Assembly (NCBI RefSeq): GCF_006476605.1
Contig: NZ_ML636810.1
Location: 31,637-95,636 of the forward strand
DNA length: 64,000 nucleotides
Origin: Brucella gallinifaecis
Lineage (GTDB): Bacteria > Pseudomonadota > Alphaproteobacteria > Rhizobiales > Rhizobiaceae
Direction of reading: 5' to 3'
The translations under genes and the position numbers were made by a program. The notes under the pieces are model-generated. The model did no database searches. It was not told where the DNA came from and worked only from the letters and a program-made list of their open reading frames with translations. This document shows, piece after piece, positions 17,038 to 26,112 of the stretch. The stretch's first letter is position 1, and each line of letters starts with the position of its first letter.

Positions 17038-17378
17038 GATCAACGGTTTCCTTTCAAGGCTTTGATCTTCCGTCTCTGTTTTGAGTCAGCGATAGACCGT
17101 CACTGATTTGAAAATGCGGCAACAGCGTGACCTCCGGGTATGAACAATCCCGATCTGTGCGTGGTGTTACAACGAGTTGCCGCATGAATCCAGATGGTTG
17201 AATGCATTCAGAGAGCAAAATGCAACATATTCTCTGTTTTAATTTGCACTGTAACGCCTCAGACACGCTCTTGATCGGCATCGGGGCAAGGAACATGCTA
17301 ATTTCGCCATACGAATCAATGATAAGATTTCACATTTATTTACAGTGAGCTTATTGAAGTTGAACAGGATGCAAAAAC
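17038..17378. other. divergent intergenic region, 341 bases
   Basis: Between the IalB-like gene and the YejA-like gene. It becomes AT-rich near 17330 and must hold both promoters. No RNA gene, operator or small gene could be supported. Confidence 0.4.
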
Positions 17379-19223
17379 TTGACTGAATTGTTTGCTCTTT
17401 TCCGCAAAGCAGCTTTTGCTGGAATGATCGGCATTTTTGCCGCTCATGCCCCGGCGCATGCAGCAAACAATGTTACGCCGGATTACGCACTTTCAATGCA
17501 TGGCGATGTTGCGCTTCCTGCCGGTTTTACGCATTTTCCCTATGCCAACCCCGATGCTCCGCAAGGCGGAACACTCAGAACAGGTGTTGTGGGCACATTC
17601 GACAGCCTTAATCCGTTTGTGCTTAAAAGCATGCGCACAACAGCACGCGGCGTGTTTGGCGATCAGGATTTCGGCAATCTGGTCTATGAAACGCTGATGC
17701 AACGCTCGCGTGACGAGCCTTTCACGCTTTATGGTCTGCTTGCCGAAAAAGTTGCAATCGATCCTGAACGCAAATGGATTGAGTTCACCCTCAACCCGCA
17801 AGCCAGGTGGTCTGATGGACAACCTGTAACTGTCGATGATGTGCTGTTTACCTATGATATTTTGACTGAAAAGGGCCGGCCACCTTATAACAACCGCATG
17901 AGCCGCATCGAAAAAATCGAAAAAACCGGCGAAGGCTCGGTGCGCTTTGTGTTCAATGACAAGTCAGATCGTGAATTTCCGCTGCTGATTGCCGGAAATA
18001 TGCCCGTATTGCCTAAACATGCAATCGACCCGGCCAGTTTTGGCAATTCCACCCTTCAACCACCGCTTGGCAGTGGACCATATATCATATCGAATGTGCA
18101 GCCAGGACAGCGGATCATCTATAAGAAAAATCCCAACTATTGGGGCAAAGATCTGGCTGTGCGACGCGGTTTTGATAATTTTGATACATTCAGTATCGAA
18201 TATTATCGCAATGAAACCGCGCTGTTTGAGTCCTTTAAAAAGGGACTGCTTGATGTATTCATTGAAGCCAACCCGACCCGCTGGGAAAAATCCTATGATT
18301 TCCCGGCAGTGACACAGGGCAAGGTCATCAAGGAAAGCTTTGAAAAAGGCACCCCTGCAAATATGCTGGGATTTGTCTTCAATACACGTCGCCCGGTATT
18401 TGAAGACCCGCGCGTGCGGCAAGCGCTTGGCTTGTTGTTTGATTTTGAATGGGCCAATCGCAATCTTTTTGCAGATCAGTACAATCGTTTGCAAAGCTTC
18501 TGGCAAGGCTCGGAATTATCATCAATTGGCAAGGCGGCCAATGCGCGCGAGCGTGAACTGCTTGCACCTTTTCCAAAAGCCGTGCGTGAGGACGTGATGG
18601 ATGGAAGCTGGCGGCCTTCCAAAACCGACGGCACCGGGCATGATCGCGGCCCGGCCAAACGAGCTTATGAGCTTCTGATTGAGGCCGGTTATTCGATTGA
18701 AAACGGCCAGGCAACAGACCCATCCGGCAAGCCGTTGCAATTTGAAATCATGACGCGCTCTGTGGATGAAGAAAAAATAGCGCTGGCCTATAAGCGCAAT
18801 CTTGCACGACTTGGCATCAATGTCGAAATTCGAAGCGCTGACGATGCGCAATATCAGCAACGTTTACAAACCTTCGATTATGATATGATCCTTGGTGCTT
18901 TGACCGGCTCGCTTTCCCCCGGCAATGAGCAATGGATGCGTTGGGGTTCTGCATCGCGCGATGCACAGGGCAGCTTCAATTATGCAGGCGTTGCCGATCC
19001 GGCGGTTGATGCCATGATCGAGGCGATACTTGCAGCACGCGACAGAGATGACTTTGTAAGTGCTGTGCGTGCGCTTGATCGCATTCTCATCTCGGGCGAC
19101 TATTATATCCCGCTCTATTACCTGCCTTATCAGTGGGTTGCACGCTGGGACCGGATTGGACGCCCTGAAAAAACATCGCTTTACGGCTATCATCTGCCAA
19201 CATGGTGGCAGGCAGAGCAATAG
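17379..19223 (+). CDS. family 5 extracellular solute-binding protein, YejA-like (peptide/microcin type)
   Basis: A 614-residue periplasmic binding protein. Signal peptide about residues 1-28 (FAGMIGIFAAHAPAHA). The body has the SBP_bac_5 pattern: PQGGTLRTGVVGTFDSLNPFV, RWSDGQPVTVDDVLFTYDIL, and NPNYWGKDLAVRRG. The long linker with EKIEKTGEGSVRFVFNDKSDREFPLLIAGNMPVLPKHA fits YejA rather than DppA/OppA; YejABEF import peptides and microcin C. No yejB/E/F genes follow, so the partner transporter is elsewhere. Start is a TTG at 17379 with AGGA ahead. Confidence 0.88.
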   Translation: MTELFALFRKAAFAGMIGIFAAHAPAHAANNVTPDYALSMHGDVALPAGFTHFPYANPDAPQGGTLRTGVVGTFDSLNPFVLKSMRTTARGVFGDQDFGNLVYETLMQRSRDEPFTLYGLLAEKVAIDPERKWIEFTLNPQARWSDGQPVTVDDVLFTYDILTEKGRPPYNNRMSRIEKIEKTGEGSVRFVFNDKSDREFPLLIAGNMPVLPKHAIDPASFGNSTLQPPLGSGPYIISNVQPGQRIIYKKNPNYWGKDLAVRRGFDNFDTFSIEYYRNETALFESFKKGLLDVFIEANPTRWEKSYDFPAVTQGKVIKESFEKGTPANMLGFVFNTRRPVFEDPRVRQALGLLFDFEWANRNLFADQYNRLQSFWQGSELSSIGKAANARERELLAPFPKAVREDVMDGSWRPSKTDGTGHDRGPAKRAYELLIEAGYSIENGQATDPSGKPLQFEIMTRSVDEEKIALAYKRNLARLGINVEIRSADDAQYQQRLQTFDYDMILGALTGSLSPGNEQWMRWGSASRDAQGSFNYAGVADPAVDAMIEAILAARDRDDFVSAVRALDRILISGDYYIPLYYLPYQWVARWDRIGRPEKTSLYGYHLPTWWQAEQ

Positions 19224-19320
19224 GCCTTGTTGATCGCAGTCTAATTCACCCTATATTTTCGATCTAAAATTAAGAAGTCAGCGACAGGGTAATCCTGCCG
19301 CCTGCTGAATGGAGCACCTT

Positions 19321-19995
19321 ATGACCATCAGAAAAATCACCATCGACGTTGTGTCCGATGTCGTCTGTCCATGGTGTTTCCTTGGCCGCAAAAGACTTGA
19401 ACAGGCACTTGAGATGACGCCGGAGGTTGATGCAGAAGTGCGCTGGCGCCCTTATCAGCTTGATCCGGCAATACCTGCGCAAGGCAAGGATCGTGAGACC
19501 TATATGCGCGAAAAATTCGGCAATGGCTCGAAGATCGATGATATTCACAAACAGCTCACCGAGCTTGGTGAAGAAAACGATATTGTCTTTGATTTTGAGG
19601 CAATTACCCGTGCGCCCAACACGCTTGATGCGCATCGCCTGATCCATTGGGCAGCACAGGCTGGTCCCGGTCTGCAAGACAAGCTGGTGGGACGGCTGTT
19701 CTCGCTCTATTTCGAGCAGGGACAGGATATTGGCGACCATGAGGTTCTGGTGGATGCTGCCGCAAGCATCGGCATGGAAGCCCCCATCGTTGCACGACTT
19801 TTGCAAAGTGATGCTGACAAGGACACAATCCGCGAAGAAATCGACACCGCCAATCGCATTGGTGTACGTGGTGTTCCGTGTTTTATCATTGATCAGAAAT
19901 ATGCTGTCATGGGTGCGCAATCAGCTTCAGCCCTCGCCGATGCCATCCAGCAAACGGCAGAAGGCTTTGAGCCGGGTATTTCTGAAGATCGATAA
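19321..19995 (+). CDS. DsbA-family oxidoreductase, FrnE/2-hydroxychromene isomerase-like
   Basis: A 224-residue cytoplasmic thioredoxin-fold protein of the FrnE group. The active-site motif CPWC lies in VVSDVVCPWCFLGRKRLEQAL near residue 14-17, and the cis-proline loop is GVRGVPCFIIDQKYAVMGAQS, with an extra cysteine. The large helical insertion (residues ~60-150) is usual. There is no signal peptide. FrnE homologues work in disulfide exchange under oxidative stress. Start ATG at 19321 has GGAG ahead. Confidence 0.9.
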   Translation: MTIRKITIDVVSDVVCPWCFLGRKRLEQALEMTPEVDAEVRWRPYQLDPAIPAQGKDRETYMREKFGNGSKIDDIHKQLTELGEENDIVFDFEAITRAPNTLDAHRLIHWAAQAGPGLQDKLVGRLFSLYFEQGQDIGDHEVLVDAAASIGMEAPIVARLLQSDADKDTIREEIDTANRIGVRGVPCFIIDQKYAVMGAQSASALADAIQQTAEGFEPGISEDR

Positions 19996-20004
19996 ACCTA
20001 ATCA

Positions 20005-20024
20005 GCGGCGGGTTAACCCGCCGC
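20005..20024. terminator. bidirectional terminator overlapping the mfd stop codon
   Basis: Perfect 20-base palindrome GCGGCGGGTTAACCCGCCGC; the mfd stop (TAA on the minus strand, 20013-20015) is at its centre. T-rich flanks follow on the plus side (AATTTT). It separates the convergent DsbA-family gene and mfd. Confidence 0.75.
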
Positions 20025-23000
20025 AATTTTGGCAAGCTGCGTCATGATAACGGCTGATCCATTCAGGCGCTTTTCAGGCGTTGGCCAATCGCGGATGAAG
20101 ACAATGCTCTGATCCGGCCTGATCTTGGCCATGGAGCCATGTTCGCCGATCATCTTTACCAAACCAACCGGATTGTTGAATGTCGCATTGCGGAACTGGA
20201 TAACCACGCCCTTCGGACCGGCATCCAGCTTTTCAACATTGGCGCGGCGGCAAAGTGCCTTGATGTAAACGATTTTCAACAGATGCTGAACCTCTTCCGG
20301 CAATGGGCCGAAACGGTCAATCAGCTCTGCGCCAAATGCATCAATATCCTGCGGCTCGGCAAGATCAGCAAGACGACGATAAAGCCCAAGACGCAATTGC
20401 AGATCCGGCACATAGGCTTCCGGGATCATCACGGCTGTGCCGATGGCAATCTGTGGCGACCACTGGCTGTCCTCAACTTCAATCGTTCCCTTGAGCGTCG
20501 CAACAGCTTCTTCCAGCATCTGCTGGTAAAGTTCAAAACCCACTTCCTTGATATGGCCCGACTGTTCCTGACCAAGCAGGTTGCCCGCGCCGCGAATATC
20601 CATATCGTGGCTTGCAAGCTGGAAACCCGCACCAAGCGTATCAAGCGATTGCAGCACTTTAAGACGACGCTCGGCGGTAGGGGTCAGAGTGCGGTTTGCA
20701 GGCAGTGTGAACAGTGCAAAAGCACGCTGTTTGGAGCGGCCCACACGTCCGCGCAACTGATAAAGCTGCGACAGGCCAAACATATCGGCGCGATGCACGA
20801 TCATCGTATTGGCGGTTGGAATATCAAGGCCGGATTCCACGATAGTCGTCGACAAAAGCACATCATATTGCCCGTCATAAAATGCATTCATGATGTCATC
20901 GAGCACGCCCGGCGCCATCTGGCCATGGGCTACGGCCACTTTCAGCTCAGGCACATGTTCCTTCAGGAACTCTTCAATCTCGCTGAGGTCGGCAATGCGC
21001 GGACAGACATAGAAGCTCTGGCCACCACGATAGCGCTCACGCAACAATGTTTCGCGGATGACCAGCGGATCAAATGGTGAAACAAAAGTACGCACGGCCA
21101 TGCGGTCAACGGGTGGTGTCGTAATCAGCGAAAGCTCACGCACACCCGTCAGTGCCAACTGCAATGTGCGCGGAATTGGTGTGGCCGAAAGGGTCAGAAC
21201 GTGAATGTCAGATTTCAGCTCCTTGAGCCTCTCCTTATGCTTCACACCAAAATGCTGCTCTTCATCAATGATAAGAAGGCCAAGATTTTTGATCTTGATC
21301 GAATTGCCCAGCAGCGCATGGGTGCCAATCACAATATCGACTGTGCCATCTTCCAACCCCTTCTTGGTAGCGGCAAGTTCCTTTGCCCCGACAAGACGCG
21401 ATGCATGGGCAACAGTGACCGGCAAACCATGAAAACGGGTTGAGAAAGTCTTGAAATGCTGGCGCGACAGCAATGTGGTCGGGACGACGACTGCCACCTG
21501 AAAGCCGCTTAAAGCTGCAACAAAAGCGGCGCGAAGCGCCACTTCGGTTTTACCGAAACCAACGTCACCACAGATGAGACGATCCATCGGCTTTCCGGCA
21601 CCAAGATCATCGGTGATTGCATCGATAGCGCGAAGCTGATCTTCGGTTTCGTCATAAGGGAAGCGGGCGGCAAATTCTGCATAAAGCCCTTCGGGTGGCT
21701 GCATAACCGGCGCACCACGCATCTGGCGTTCGGCTGCAATCTGGATCAGATGACCCGCAATCTCAAGCAGGCGTTTCTTGAGTTTGGCCTTGCGCATCTG
21801 CCATGCGCCGCCACCAAGCTTATCAAGAACAGCCTCTGAACCTTCAGACCCGAAACGCGATAACAGCTCGATATTTTCAACGGGCAGAAACAGCCGATCA
21901 TCACCGGCATAATGAATTTCCAGACAATCATGCGGCGCGCCCGCTGCCGTAATCGTCTTAAGCCCTATAAAGCGACCAATACCGTGATCGACATGAACAA
22001 CAACATCACCAGCCGAAAGCGATGCAACTTCGGAAATGAAATCCTGATCGCGCTTGCGGCGCTTGGAACGGCGCACAAGGCGGTCGCCAAGAATATCCTG
22101 CTCGGCAACAACAACCAGATCACCCGCATCAAAACCACTTTCAACCGCCAGAACCGCCGCCGTGATCTTGTCGCGCGACAACGCCTTGACCATTGAGAGC
22201 CGATCCACCGTCTCGATCTTCTCCAGCCCATGCTCGTCCAGCACTTGCAACAAACGATCAAGCGAGCCTTCCGACCATGCGGCCAGCAGCACTTTTTTAC
22301 CCGCAGCACGCAGATCAGCAATATGTTTCACTGCCGCTTCAAACAGGTTCACATCGGTTGCAGCGCGTTCTTCGGCAAAGCTGCGGCCCTTATGCACATC
22401 GGCATGAATGACCACACGCCCCGAAACCTCCGGCGCACCAAATGGTGTGAAATCAATCCGCAGCCCCTTGCTTGCTGCAATTGCCTCGACTTCTTCAGGT
22501 GTCAGATAAAGCGTTTCCGGCTTGACCGGCTTATAAGGCACAGAATCGCTGCCCGGCTCCTTGCCTTCCGCCTGTCTCAGACGCGCCTCATAGTGATCGA
22601 CAACCATTGTGTGGCGTTCACTCAGTGCTTCATGCACCAGATGATCAAACACCACCGGCATACCGCCTGCATGATCAAATAGGGTTTCAAGATTGTCGTA
22701 AAAGAGCGGCAGCCAATGTTCCATACCGGCAAAGCGGCGCCCTTCACTGATTGCCTGATAAAGCGCATCATCACGTTGCGGTGCGCCAAACATCGCCACG
22801 TAATTTTTGCGAAAACGGCTGATCATATCGGCTGAGAGCGAAATTTCGCTCATTGGCTGAAGCGTGAATTCCTTGCGTGCGCCCGTGGTGCGCTGCGAAG
22901 CCGGATCAAATGCGCGGATTGTTTCAAGCGTATCGCCGAAAAAATCAAGCCGCAGCGGTTCTTCCGAACCTGGTGCATAAAGATCGAGAATGCCGCCACG

Positions 23001-23525
23001 CACCGCATATTCGCCAATGTCGCGCACAGTCGAAACACGCTCAAAACCATTGCGCTCAAGCCGTGCACCCAGATCATTCATATTGAGCTGATTGCCGGGA
23101 CGTGCAGAAATAACCTGTTCCGCAATCGCCGCCTGTGGCGGCAGCTTTTGCAAAATGGCATTGGCTGTCGTGATAATAATGGCCGGATGCGGCGATCGTT
23201 TCAAAGAAGCCAAAGCGCCAAGCGCCGAGAGCCTGCGTGCGGAAGCATCTGCACCCGGCGATACACGATCATAGGGCAGACAATCCCATGCCGGCAAATG
23301 CAGAACCGGCAGGTCCGGCGAGACAAAATTCAGCACCTGTTCGAGATCGGCAATGCGCTGACCATCACGCACAATATATAAAACTGGCCCGCGTTCTCCA
23401 ATCTCTTCAACCAGTCGTGCAAGACAAAAGGCTTCAAAACCATCAGCAACGCCATCAATGACGATATGCTGGCCATTTTTAAAGCTTGAGCCGGTTTTAA
23501 GACCAAGTTTGCTGAATACGGGCAT
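20013..23525 (-). CDS. mfd: transcription-repair coupling factor
   Basis: A 1170-residue DNA translocase that removes RNA polymerase stalled at lesions and recruits UvrA. Domains in order: UvrB-like N-terminal region (PVLHLPAWDCLPYDRVSPG), RNA-polymerase-interacting CarD/RID domain (LSAGDVVVHVDHGIGRFIGLKTI), SF2 helicase motor with Walker A GDVGFGKTEVALRAAF, DEEQHFGV (motif II), LSATPIPRTLQLAL (III), STTIVESGLDIPTANT and QLRGRVGRSKQRAFAL (VI), and a C-terminal TRCF domain. Length fits the family. Starts 12 bases after sdhE and is probably co-transcribed with it. Confidence 0.97.
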   Translation of the reverse strand: MPVFSKLGLKTGSSFKNGQHIVIDGVADGFEAFCLARLVEEIGERGPVLYIVRDGQRIADLEQVLNFVSPDLPVLHLPAWDCLPYDRVSPGADASARRLSALGALASLKRSPHPAIIITTANAILQKLPPQAAIAEQVISARPGNQLNMNDLGARLERNGFERVSTVRDIGEYAVRGGILDLYAPGSEEPLRLDFFGDTLETIRAFDPASQRTTGARKEFTLQPMSEISLSADMISRFRKNYVAMFGAPQRDDALYQAISEGRRFAGMEHWLPLFYDNLETLFDHAGGMPVVFDHLVHEALSERHTMVVDHYEARLRQAEGKEPGSDSVPYKPVKPETLYLTPEEVEAIAASKGLRIDFTPFGAPEVSGRVVIHADVHKGRSFAEERAATDVNLFEAAVKHIADLRAAGKKVLLAAWSEGSLDRLLQVLDEHGLEKIETVDRLSMVKALSRDKITAAVLAVESGFDAGDLVVVAEQDILGDRLVRRSKRRKRDQDFISEVASLSAGDVVVHVDHGIGRFIGLKTITAAGAPHDCLEIHYAGDDRLFLPVENIELLSRFGSEGSEAVLDKLGGGAWQMRKAKLKKRLLEIAGHLIQIAAERQMRGAPVMQPPEGLYAEFAARFPYDETEDQLRAIDAITDDLGAGKPMDRLICGDVGFGKTEVALRAAFVAALSGFQVAVVVPTTLLSRQHFKTFSTRFHGLPVTVAHASRLVGAKELAATKKGLEDGTVDIVIGTHALLGNSIKIKNLGLLIIDEEQHFGVKHKERLKELKSDIHVLTLSATPIPRTLQLALTGVRELSLITTPPVDRMAVRTFVSPFDPLVIRETLLRERYRGGQSFYVCPRIADLSEIEEFLKEHVPELKVAVAHGQMAPGVLDDIMNAFYDGQYDVLLSTTIVESGLDIPTANTMIVHRADMFGLSQLYQLRGRVGRSKQRAFALFTLPANRTLTPTAERRLKVLQSLDTLGAGFQLASHDMDIRGAGNLLGQEQSGHIKEVGFELYQQMLEEAVATLKGTIEVEDSQWSPQIAIGTAVMIPEAYVPDLQLRLGLYRRLADLAEPQDIDAFGAELIDRFGPLPEEVQHLLKIVYIKALCRRANVEKLDAGPKGVVIQFRNATFNNPVGLVKMIGEHGSMAKIRPDQSIVFIRDWPTPEKRLNGSAVIMTQLAKIAAG

Positions 23526-23537
23526 CGGTATTTATTC

Positions 23538-23825
23538 TCAGAATTCTATACGGTCACGGAAAGCGATAATGTCGCGGAATAAAGGCGTGTCATATTCCTG
23601 CGGTGTTTCGCTTTCACCTGTCACCCATTTCAGAAGGTCACGGTCCAGCACTTCAAGAATATGCTCAAACTCGTCAAGCTCAGCTTCAGTAAAGCCGGGA
23701 AGATACTGATCGGCATATTGGCCAAGGATCAGATCCATCTCACGCATGCCACGATGCCAGGCGCGAAACAAAAGCTTGCGACGCCTTACATCAAGATTTC
23801 CTGCCGCAAGTGTGCTGCCAGTCAT
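23538..23825 (-). CDS. sdhE: succinate dehydrogenase assembly factor 2 (flavinylation factor)
   Basis: A 95-residue protein of the SdhE/Sdh5 family that promotes covalent FAD attachment to SdhA. Conserved RRRKLLFRAWHRGMREMDLILG (residues 14-35) contains the RGxxE-type motif that contacts the flavoprotein. Divergent from recG and directly before mfd, an arrangement common in Rhizobiales. Confidence 0.93.
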   Translation of the reverse strand: MTGSTLAAGNLDVRRRKLLFRAWHRGMREMDLILGQYADQYLPGFTEAELDEFEHILEVLDRDLLKWVTGESETPQEYDTPLFRDIIAFRDRIEF

Positions 23826-23970
23826 TGTTTGTGCGCTCCGTTAAAAAATATGTTGCCGGTATATAGCATCATCCATGCAAGTGGGAACCCGTTTCCGTAA
23901 TAAGAACAAAAATAGTACAAAACTATTTCAATGGCTTGCACATCAAAGCAAAGCAGTTAATGCTCCGATT

Positions 23971-26079
23971 ATGCGTCCGTCTTTGCTTGATCCGTTTTTC
24001 GCTTCCGTCCGCTCACTTTCCGGCATTGGCCCGAAAGTGGCAGCTCTGCTTGGCAAATTATTGGGCACAGATGTGCCCGGCACTGAACCTAAGGTTGGTC
24101 AGCTTCTGTTTCTGCCGCCCCATAGTGTTATAGACCGCCGCAACCGCCCCGGCATCGCTTTTGCGCAAGAGGGAGCAATTGTCACGCTGGAGGTGAAAGT
24201 CGATCAGCATCAGCCGGCACCGCGCGGCAAAGGCAATGTCCCGCATCGGGTGTTTGCCCATGATGATACCGGCGAAATCGCTCTCACCTTCTTCCATGCA
24301 CAATTGCCTTGGCTTGAAAAAATGCTGCCCGAAGGCGAAACCGTCATTGTGTCCGGCAAGGTCGAATGGTTCAATGGACGTGCCTCAATGGTGCACCCGG
24401 ATTATATCGCAAGCTTGGAAGATGCGGCCAGTCTGCCGCTGGTCGAGCCGGTTTATCCGTTAACCGCTGGCCTTTCATCGAAAACCCTTGGCCGCGCGAT
24501 GAAAGAAGCGCTGACACGCGTGCCTGTTCTACCTGAATGGATCGACGGGCCGCTGATTGCGCGTGAACGTTTTGCACCATTCAAAGTTGCGCTGGAAACA
24601 ATACATCTGCCAGAAGACCCAAGCGATATCGCGCTTGAAGGCATCACACGGCGCAGGCTTGCCTATGATGAATTTCTGGCAGGCCAACTGGCTCTGGCGC
24701 TGGTACGGGCCAAAACGCGCCGCCTTTCAGGGCGTCCGCTTGAAGGCAATGGACGAATTGTCACTGAAATCATGCGCCACCTGCCCTATCAATTGACCAA
24801 AGGTCAGGATCAGGCAGTGCGCGAGATCATCTCCGACCTTAAATCACCAGAACGCATGTTGCGGCTTTTGCAGGGAGATGTGGGTTCCGGCAAAACGGTT
24901 GTGGGTCTTTTATCGATGGCACATGCCGCAGAATCCGGCGGCCAGTCAGCATTGATGGCACCAACGGAAGTTCTGGCACGACAACATTTTGCAACCATTG
25001 CACCTTTGGCCGAAAAAGCTGGCCTGAAAGTGGCCCTGCTCACAGGCCGCGATAAGGGCAAGGAGCGCACAGCCACGCTTGAAGGCCTGAAAAACGGGGA
25101 TATCGATATTGTCATCGGCACCCACGCACTGTTTCAGGAGAAGGTCGAATATCACGATCTGGTTTTCGTTATCATCGATGAACAACACCGTTTTGGTGTA
25201 CATCAGCGTCTGATGCTGACTGCCAAAGGCACCGCACCTGATATGCTGGTCATGACAGCGACACCCATTCCGCGCACGCTGGTGCTCACTGCATTTGGCG
25301 ATATGGATGTTTCCAAACTCACTGAAAAACCAGCCGGACGCCAGCCAATCACCACGGCAATTCTACCCATGGAGCGGATGAACGAACTGGTTGAACGTAT
25401 CCGAAAGGCCATCCATGAAGGACAGAAGATTTACTGGATTTGCCCACTTGTGGAAGAATCCGAACTCGTCGAACTGACTTCTGCAGAAGAACGGTTTGAA
25501 TCGTTAAAAGCCAGTTTTGGCAACAAGATCGGCCTTATTCATGGACGCATGAATGGCGCTGAAAAAGACGAAGCCATGCGTGCTTTCAAGCAGGGCGAAA
25601 CACGGCTGCTTGTGGCCACTACCGTCATTGAAGTTGGCGTTGATGTGCCGGACGCAACTATCATCATTATCGAACATGCCGAGCGTTTTGGCCTCTCGCA
25701 ATTGCATCAGTTGCGTGGACGTGTTGGGCGTGGCGACAAGCCATCCACCTGCCTGCTGCTCTATAAAGGGCCGCTTGGTGAAATCGGGCAGGCACGGCTC
25801 AAGGTCATGCGGGAAACGGAAGATGGTTTCCGTATTGCCGAAGAAGATCTGAAACTGCGCGGCGAAGGCGAGTTGCTCGGCACCCGCCAATCCGGCACGC
25901 CGGGTTTTCGGCTTGCTTCCATCGAAGCGCATGGTGATCTGCTGGAAATAGCACGCAAGGATGCCCGCTATATTCTGAACAGCGATCCTGATCTTGAAAG
26001 CCAGCGGGGACAGGCGCTGCGGGTATTGCTCTATCTCTTTGGTCGTGATGAGGCGATCCGGTTGCTGCGCGCGGGATAA
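23971..26079 (+). CDS. recG: ATP-dependent DNA helicase RecG
   Basis: A 702-residue helicase for replication fork reversal. Wedge/OB domain in the N-terminal 200 residues (LSGIGPKVAALLGKLLG; VEWFNGRASMVHPDYI), then Walker A GDVGSGKTVVGLL, motif II DEQHRFGVHQR (here EQHRFGV), motif III TATPIPRT, ATTVIEVGVDVPDAT and QLRGRVGRG (VI), and a C-terminal RecG wedge-contacting region. I start at the ATG at 23971, giving the usual family length; an upstream frame to 23875 adds 32 residues that do not fit. Divergent from sdhE-mfd. Confidence 0.95.
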   Translation: MRPSLLDPFFASVRSLSGIGPKVAALLGKLLGTDVPGTEPKVGQLLFLPPHSVIDRRNRPGIAFAQEGAIVTLEVKVDQHQPAPRGKGNVPHRVFAHDDTGEIALTFFHAQLPWLEKMLPEGETVIVSGKVEWFNGRASMVHPDYIASLEDAASLPLVEPVYPLTAGLSSKTLGRAMKEALTRVPVLPEWIDGPLIARERFAPFKVALETIHLPEDPSDIALEGITRRRLAYDEFLAGQLALALVRAKTRRLSGRPLEGNGRIVTEIMRHLPYQLTKGQDQAVREIISDLKSPERMLRLLQGDVGSGKTVVGLLSMAHAAESGGQSALMAPTEVLARQHFATIAPLAEKAGLKVALLTGRDKGKERTATLEGLKNGDIDIVIGTHALFQEKVEYHDLVFVIIDEQHRFGVHQRLMLTAKGTAPDMLVMTATPIPRTLVLTAFGDMDVSKLTEKPAGRQPITTAILPMERMNELVERIRKAIHEGQKIYWICPLVEESELVELTSAEERFESLKASFGNKIGLIHGRMNGAEKDEAMRAFKQGETRLLVATTVIEVGVDVPDATIIIIEHAERFGLSQLHQLRGRVGRGDKPSTCLLLYKGPLGEIGQARLKVMRETEDGFRIAEEDLKLRGEGELLGTRQSGTPGFRLASIEAHGDLLEIARKDARYILNSDPDLESQRGQALRVLLYLFGRDEAIRLLRAG

Positions 26080-26080
26080 T

Positions 26081-26108
26081 AAAATGGCCGCATCGCTGCG
26101 GCCATTTT
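26081..26108. terminator. bidirectional terminator between recG and glmS
   Basis: Perfect 12-bp arms AAAATGGCCGCA / TGCGGCCATTTT with loop TCGC, flanked by A and T runs, between convergent genes. Confidence 0.88.
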
Positions 26109-26112
26109 TATT

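Noticed and set aside
20139..21080. 313-codon plus-strand open frame within mfd
   Set aside because: Overlaps the helicase motor domain of mfd on the opposite strand; composition (many Cys, His, Gln) is that of a shadow frame.
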